A DNA stretch of 64,000 nucleotides from Bacteroidota bacterium (GTDB lineage: Bacteria; Bacteroidota; Ignavibacteria; Kapaibacteriales; HRBIN21): contig JAUQPR010000009.1 in the NCBI GenBank assembly GCA_030550275.1, positions 33,002 to 97,001 of the forward strand. Direction: 5' to 3'. A program made the translations under genes and the position numbers. Position 1 is the first letter of the stretch. Every line of letters starts with the position of its first letter. Below the pieces are notes generated by a model. That model was not told where the DNA came from. It saw only the letters and a program-made list of their open reading frames with translations, and did no database searches. This document shows, piece by piece, positions 59,469 through 64,000 of this stretch.

Positions 59469-60323
59469 ATGAGCGCAACTGCTCTCAACCGTCGAACACT
59501 GCTACAACGGCTTGCCCAGTTTGCTGCTCTTCTCTTTGTGGGGGGAGGTTCTGCAGTTAGAGCCAAGGAACCCTCCCAGCTTGACGAATCCTCGCTCCCC
59601 CAACTGCCGCCTCCACAACCTGACGAGGATGTGCTGATTCGGATGATGCGTGAGTTGCAGCGTGCCCTCAAGAAGCCGGTTCACGAACGCCGCTGGGTGA
59701 TGGTGATCGACCTGCGCAAATGCGTCGGCTGCCATGCCTGTACCATCGCTTGCATCGCCGAGAACAAGTTACCTCCCGGTGTGGTCTATCGTCCCGTGAT
59801 TGAGGAGGAGATAGGCGAATATCCCCATGTGACTCGGCGATTCTTACCGCGCCCATGTTTACACTGTGACCATCCACCTTGCGTACCGGTCTGCCCTGTG
59901 CATGCGACTTGGAAACGCCCTGACGGGATTGTGGTCATCGATTACGATGCGTGTATTGGCTGTCGCTACTGCATCACGGCGTGTCCCTACGGGGCTCGTT
60001 CCTTCGATTGGGGCGAGCATTATTCGGATGGCACCCCCCGCAGAGCCGAGTATGACCAGTCGCCCAGCCCGGAATATGGTCGACAGTGGGAGCGGAAGGG
60101 GACGCGCTCGCCCATCGGCAACGCCCGCAAATGCCACTTCTGTCTGCACCGGATCGAGAAGGGCATGCTCCCCCAATGCGTGACCTCCTGCATAGGGCGG
60201 GCGACCTTCTTTGGCGATGCGAACGACCCCGACAGCCTCGTCTCGGAGCTGATCGCGAAGCCGAATGTCATGCGGCTCAAGGAGGAGCTGGGCACGGAGC
60301 CGCGGGTCTATTACCTGGTCTGA
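59469..60323 (+). CDS. Tat-exported four-cluster Fe-S subunit, TtrB/PsrB type
   Basis: A 284-residue electron-transfer subunit of a molybdopterin (CISM) reductase. The N-terminus has a Tat signal ([17 protein letters not shown] then an Ala/Gly-rich stretch). Four [4Fe-4S] cluster motifs follow in order: [38 protein letters not shown] and [11 protein letters not shown] with distal Cys in PQCVTSCIG. This is the TtrB/PsrB/NrfC layout. A GAGGAAGGA ribosome site precedes the ATG. It is the first gene of a B-C-A operon; no TAnnTTTG promoter is seen in the 193-nt gap before it. Substrate assignment rests on gene order. Confidence 0.85.
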   Translation: MSATALNRRTLLQRLAQFAALLFVGGGSAVRAKEPSQLDESSLPQLPPPQPDEDVLIRMMRELQRALKKPVHERRWVMVIDLRKCVGCHACTIACIAENKLPPGVVYRPVIEEEIGEYPHVTRRFLPRPCLHCDHPPCVPVCPVHATWKRPDGIVVIDYDACIGCRYCITACPYGARSFDWGEHYSDGTPRRAEYDQSPSPEYGRQWERKGTRSPIGNARKCHFCLHRIEKGMLPQCVTSCIGRATFFGDANDPDSLVSELIAKPNVMRLKEELGTEPRVYYLV

Positions 60324-60331
60324 GGAGGTGA
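60323..60331 (+). promoter_or_regulatory. Strong Shine-Dalgarno site before the NrfD-type gene
   Basis: AGGAGGTGA, a near-perfect anti-16S match, placed about 7 nt before the ATG at 60336 and fixing that start. Most genes elsewhere in the window have weaker or overlapping starts. Confidence 0.75.
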
Positions 60332-60335
60332 CACA

Positions 60336-61637
60336 ATGGAGGTGAAAAACATGGCTTTATCGGAACAGCGCATGCGAGTGTATCCCTATTACGGGATTCT
60401 GGCGCTCCTGGCTCTGGTCGGGCTGGTGGCGATTGGTGTGCGCTTGGCCGAAGGGATGCGGGTCACGGCGCTGTCCAGTCCGATGGCGTGGGGTATGTGG
60501 GTTGCGTTTTATATCTACTTTATCGGGCTTTCGGCAGGCTCCTTCCTTCTTTCCACTCTCATCTATGTATTTGGCATGCACCAGTACGAGAAGGTGGGGC
60601 GCATGGCGCTGCTCTCGGCGCTGTTTGCGCTGGTCGCCGGCATGCTCTTTGTGTGGATTGATCTGGGGCATCCGTGGCGGTTCTGGAAGGTGTTTACCCG
60701 CTGGAACTACACCTCTGTGCTGGCTTGGGAGGTGCTTGCCTATCTGTTTTACATCGCAACGCTTGGAATCGAGCTGTGGGCGCTGATGCGCTGTGACCTG
60801 GCGCACCTCGCGCTGACCGTGTCGGGATGGCGCGGCAAGCTTTATCGGTTCCTGACCTTCGGGTTTCGGTGTCCCGAATCGGAAGCGGCTTATCGTCGCT
60901 GCCATGCCCAAAGCATGCGCGTGGTGAGGATACTGGGCATTATCGGCATCCCCGTCGCCATTATGGTGCATGGAGGCACAGGTGCCATCTTCGCGGTGGT
61001 CGCAGCGAAACCCTACTGGTACACAGGGCTGTTCCCCATTATCTTTCTGGTGTCTGCCCTTGCCAGCGGCGCCGCGTTGATGACCTTCCTCTATGCCTTT
61101 TTCGGGCGCAAGGACGAGGAGCATCTCGCCATCACACGCGGAATGGCGAACCTGATGGTGCTGTTCCTCTGCATCGATCTGCTGCTGCTCACATCCGAAT
61201 TCCTCGTAGGGCTTTACGGCAAGATTCCGGAGCATATTCGGGTCTATCATGCCATTCTCTTCGGACCCTTCTCCTACACCTTCTGGGTGGGACAACTGCT
61301 TGTGGGCGCTCTTATCCCGATTGCGCTGGCGACGCTGCCCCGCACGCGAAACAACATTTTCTGGCTGGGGCTGGGCGGGCTGAGCGTGGTGATTGGCATC
61401 GTGGCGGTGCGACTCAATCTGGTGGTGCCTGCCTATGTGGTGCCGGTGCTGGAAGGGCTGGAACATGCCATCAACCAGCCGCGCTGGGCTTATACCTATT
61501 TCCCCAGTTTCTGGGAATGGGCAAGCAGTATCGGCACGATTGCGCTGGTGGTGCTGCTCTTCAGCCTTGCCTTCCAGTTCCTGCCGATGTTCCATGAGTT
61601 CCCTCAGCGGTTTCAGGCAGCATCTGAGAGCAGGTAG
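60336..61637 (+). CDS. NrfD/PsrC-family quinol-interacting membrane subunit (ten helices)
   Basis: A 433-residue integral membrane protein of the NrfD family, which passes electrons between the quinone pool and the Fe-S subunit. About ten hydrophobic helices are visible, the first at YGILALLALVGLVAIGV and the last at SIGTIALVVLLFSLAFQFLP. Family features include AWGMWVAFYIYFIGLSAGSF near the first loop, GHPWRFW after helix 3 and MVHGGTGAIFAVVA in helix 5. Ten helices place it nearer the ActC/SoeC-like long group than the eight-helix PsrC. It starts 12 nt after the Fe-S gene and ends 23 nt before the catalytic subunit, in the order B-C-A known from ttrBCA. Confidence 0.85.
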   Translation: MEVKNMALSEQRMRVYPYYGILALLALVGLVAIGVRLAEGMRVTALSSPMAWGMWVAFYIYFIGLSAGSFLLSTLIYVFGMHQYEKVGRMALLSALFALVAGMLFVWIDLGHPWRFWKVFTRWNYTSVLAWEVLAYLFYIATLGIELWALMRCDLAHLALTVSGWRGKLYRFLTFGFRCPESEAAYRRCHAQSMRVVRILGIIGIPVAIMVHGGTGAIFAVVAAKPYWYTGLFPIIFLVSALASGAALMTFLYAFFGRKDEEHLAITRGMANLMVLFLCIDLLLLTSEFLVGLYGKIPEHIRVYHAILFGPFSYTFWVGQLLVGALIPIALATLPRTRNNIFWLGLGGLSVVIGIVAVRLNLVVPAYVVPVLEGLEHAINQPRWAYTYFPSFWEWASSIGTIALVVLLFSLAFQFLPMFHEFPQRFQAASESR

Positions 61638-61660
61638 GTGAAAAACAAGAGGTGACTCCA

Positions 61661-64000
61661 ATGGCTAAACCCTGGTGGAAAAGGCTCTTAGCAGGTCGCG
61701 GAACAGATAAGGCTTCCATGACCCCGCCCAACCTTGGGCAGCTATCTGAAAGCCAACCTATAAGCCGTCGCCAGCTCCTTCAGGCGGCGGGGCTGACGGG
61801 AGCCGCTGCACTACTGGGAAGTTGCTCCTATAGACGCATGGAAGAGTCGTTCCAAGCATCCGGTGACTATCCCTATGCCCATCCGGAGAACATTCTCTAT
61901 TCGGTTTGCCTGCAATGCAACACTGGCTGCGGTATCAAGGTCAAGGTTCAAGATGGCATAGCCGTCAAGATTGACGGCAATCCGCGCGCCCCCCAAACCC
62001 TTTGGCCCCACCTGCCTTACGAATCCTCACCCTTCATGACGGCTGCCATCGACGGCGCACTCTGCCCGAAAGGGCAAGCGGGGCTGCAAACCGTCTATGA
62101 CCCCTATCGCCTCCGCACCGTCCTCAAACGCGCGGGCAAGCGCGGCGAGAACAAATGGATGACCATCCCCTTCGAACAAGCCATTCAGGAGATTGTGGAG
62201 GGCGGGCGGCTCTTCCAACATGTGCCCGGCGAGGAAAACCGCCATGTGCCCGGCTTGCGCGAAATCTGGGCGCTGCGCGACCCCAAGATCGCCGAAGCCA
62301 TGTCCAAAGACATCGCCGAACTCAAAAAGGTCATCAAAGCCGTGCGGAAAGGCAAGCAGCCTCCAAGCGCGCTTCCGGAAGCCATCCGCGCCTTCCAACA
62401 AAAATATCGCGACCATCTCCATACCCTTATCGATCCCGACCATCCCGATTTGGGTCCCAAAAACAACCAGTTCGTGTTCAACTGGGGTCGCGTGAAGGGT
62501 GGACGCGAACACCTCATCCGCCGATTCACCCAGGATGCCTTCGGCTCGGTGAATGCGCACGGGCATACCACCGTCTGCCAGGGCAGCCTCTACTTCACAG
62601 GCAAAGCCATGAGCGAGCAGTGGGACTACGACCCCAAAGCGCGCGAGGTGAAGTGGACCGGTGGCGAGAAGTTCTACTGGCAGGCGGATACGGGCAACGC
62701 CGAGTTCATCCTCTTCGTCGGTGCCTCCCCCTTTGAAGCCAACTACGGTCCCCCCGGACGCTCACCCCGCATCGTGCAGAACATTGTGGCGGGCAAACAG
62801 CGCATCGCCGTAGCGGACCCCCGACTGTCCAAAACCGCTTCCAAAGCATGGAAATGGCTTCCCATCAAACCCGGCACCGAAGCCGCACTCGCCATGGCGA
62901 TGATCCGATGGATTATCGAGAACCAGCGCTACGATGCCCGCTACCTCACCAACGCCAACAAAGCCGCTGCCCAAGCCGATGGCGAACCCACTTGGTGCAA
63001 CGCTACCTGGCTCGTGGTGCTGGACGAAACGGGTCAGCCGGGCAAGTTTCTACGCGCCCACGAACTCGGCATCGCCCCCATCCAGAAACGTACCGCCGAA
63101 GACGGCACCGAGTATGACTACGAGTTGTTCGTCGTGCTGCATAACGGGAAACCCGTCGCCGTGGACCCGAACGATGAGCAGCACCCCGTGGAAGGTGACC
63201 TGATGGTGGACACCACGCTGCGCACGGGAGAGGGCAAACCTATCCGAGTCAAGTCGGCTTTTCAGCTACTCTATGAAGCGTCAGCCGAACACACCATCGA
63301 GGAGTGGGCGGAAATTTGCGGGCTGAAGGCGGACGATATCATCGAGGTCGCCCGCGAATTCACCGCGCACGGCAAACGCGCCGTCGCCGATGTCCACCGC
63401 GGCGTAAGCCAGCACACCAACGGCTTCTATAACTGCTTCGCCTTCAACGCTCTCAACCTGCTTATCGGCAACTATGACTGGCAAGGCGGCTTCATCAAAA
63501 AAAGCGAGTGGAACATCACAGGCGATAAACAAGGCAAACCCATCGAAAGCAAACCCTATATTTTCAAGGAACTGCACCCAGGCAAACTCACCCCCTTCGG
63601 CATCAGCATCATCCGACACGATGTGAAATATGAGGAGACCACCCTCTTCGAAGGCTACCCTGCGAAACGCCCCTGGTACCCACTCTCCAGCGACATCTAC
63701 CAAGAGGTCATCCCCAGCATCGGCGACCAATACCCCTACCCCGTCAAATGCCTCATGCTCTATATGGGCACTCCCGTCTACGCCCTGCCAGGCGGCGACA
63801 AGCTCATCCCCATCCTGATGGATACCGAAAAACTTCCACTCTTCATCTCCATCGACATCACCATCGGGGAGATCTCCCTCTATGCCGACTACATCTTCCC
63901 TGACCTGAGCTATTTGGAACGATGGGAGTTCCACGGCAGCCACCCCAGCTTTGCCCACAAAATTCAGCCCATTCGCCAGCCCGTCATCCCACCCATTCCC
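61661..64000 (+). CDS. Molybdopterin oxidoreductase catalytic subunit, TtrA/PsrA-like (partial, runs off the right edge)
   Basis: 780 residues are visible with no stop before the window end. A Tat signal begins at R36-R37 ([20 protein letters not shown]). The [4Fe-4S] ligands are C83, C86, C90 and C135 (CLQCNTGCG, then LCPKGQ), a C-x2-C-x3-C-x44-C spacing that is long, as in tetrathionate-reductase-type enzymes. The bis-MGD fold follows with [19 protein letters not shown], where the Cys is the probable Mo ligand, and [18 protein letters not shown]. With the preceding B and C subunits this is a CISM reductase on the periplasmic side; tetrathionate, thiosulfate, polysulfide or arsenic oxyanions are all possible substrates. 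The ATG at 61661 follows AGAGGTGA. Codons are richer in AAA and TTA than in neighbouring genes. Confidence 0.85.
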   Translation, partial: MAKPWWKRLLAGRGTDKASMTPPNLGQLSESQPISRRQLLQAAGLTGAAALLGSCSYRRMEESFQASGDYPYAHPENILYSVCLQCNTGCGIKVKVQDGIAVKIDGNPRAPQTLWPHLPYESSPFMTAAIDGALCPKGQAGLQTVYDPYRLRTVLKRAGKRGENKWMTIPFEQAIQEIVEGGRLFQHVPGEENRHVPGLREIWALRDPKIAEAMSKDIAELKKVIKAVRKGKQPPSALPEAIRAFQQKYRDHLHTLIDPDHPDLGPKNNQFVFNWGRVKGGREHLIRRFTQDAFGSVNAHGHTTVCQGSLYFTGKAMSEQWDYDPKAREVKWTGGEKFYWQADTGNAEFILFVGASPFEANYGPPGRSPRIVQNIVAGKQRIAVADPRLSKTASKAWKWLPIKPGTEAALAMAMIRWIIENQRYDARYLTNANKAAAQADGEPTWCNATWLVVLDETGQPGKFLRAHELGIAPIQKRTAEDGTEYDYELFVVLHNGKPVAVDPNDEQHPVEGDLMVDTTLRTGEGKPIRVKSAFQLLYEASAEHTIEEWAEICGLKADDIIEVAREFTAHGKRAVADVHRGVSQHTNGFYNCFAFNALNLLIGNYDWQGGFIKKSEWNITGDKQGKPIESKPYIFKELHPGKLTPFGISIIRHDVKYEETTLFEGYPAKRPWYPLSSDIYQEVIPSIGDQYPYPVKCLMLYMGTPVYALPGGDKLIPILMDTEKLPLFISIDITIGEISLYADYIFPDLSYLERWEFHGSHPSFAHKIQPIRQPVIPPIP

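Overview
The window is a GC-rich bacterial chromosome segment, most likely from the Bacteroidota/Chlorobiota (FCB) group, and probably a non-phototrophic Ignavibacteria/Kapabacteria-type lineage rather than a classical Bacteroidetes. Three things point there. It has a type IX secretion regulator (PorX, receiver plus PglZ domain) and a protein with a type IX C-terminal sorting domain. Eight intergenic gaps carry an AT-rich octamer of the form TAnnTTTG, the -7 element of the Bacteroidetes primary sigma factor. The ribosomal cluster also has the Chlorobi-like order fusA-tuf-rpsJ. Coding density is very high, neighbouring genes often share ATGA or TGATG junctions, and no gene-free stretch exceeds 300 bases.

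Layout. 1-8414 (minus strand): porX, then tsaE, an aminotransferase, a secreted BNR-repeat protein, a glycosyltransferase, aspS and a DUF1460 cell-wall enzyme that runs off the left edge. 8500-18234 (plus): nif3-like, a C4 zinc-ribbon coiled-coil gene, rnhA, the RNase P RNA, an HPt phosphotransfer protein, a CsgG/LpoB-like lipoprotein-type gene, rimM, trmD, queC, a CHASE-PAS pseudo-histidine kinase and an outer-membrane protein with two OmpA-like domains. 18235-38740: housekeeping genes in alternating blocks, covering DNA repair and replication (nfo, ligA, nth), the cell envelope (rfbC, ftsW, mlaE, OstA-like), tRNA modification and protein tagging (thiI, trmB, aat), NAD and folate (nadE, nadD, folC, formyl-THF cyclo-ligase), purE, engB, a lone nuoF, a lone MalG-type permease and tRNA-Pro(GGG).

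38754-57104 (minus) is the contiguous str-S10-spc-alpha superoperon, read rpsL, rpsG, fusA, tuf, S10 block, spc block with secY/map/infA/rpmJ, rpsM, rpsK, rpoA, rplQ. rpsD is missing from its usual place between rpsK and rpoA. A second, mitochondrial/spd-type EF-G gene (57176-59275) lies directly upstream of rpsL with its own promoter.

59469-64000 (plus) changes character. It is a B-C-A operon for a Tat-exported Fe-S protein, a ten-helix NrfD-type quinol subunit and a molybdopterin catalytic subunit cut by the right edge, in the same gene order as tetrathionate reductase ttrBCA. It has more A-rich codons, very strong Shine-Dalgarno sites and no TAnnTTTG promoter, so it may be horizontally acquired (or an assembly junction).

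I see no CRISPR array, insertion sequence, phage or defence locus. The less ordinary items are the pseudo-kinase, the pair of EF-Gs, the degenerate Nudix gene, the promoter octamer set and the sulfur/chalcogen-type reductase operon at the right edge.
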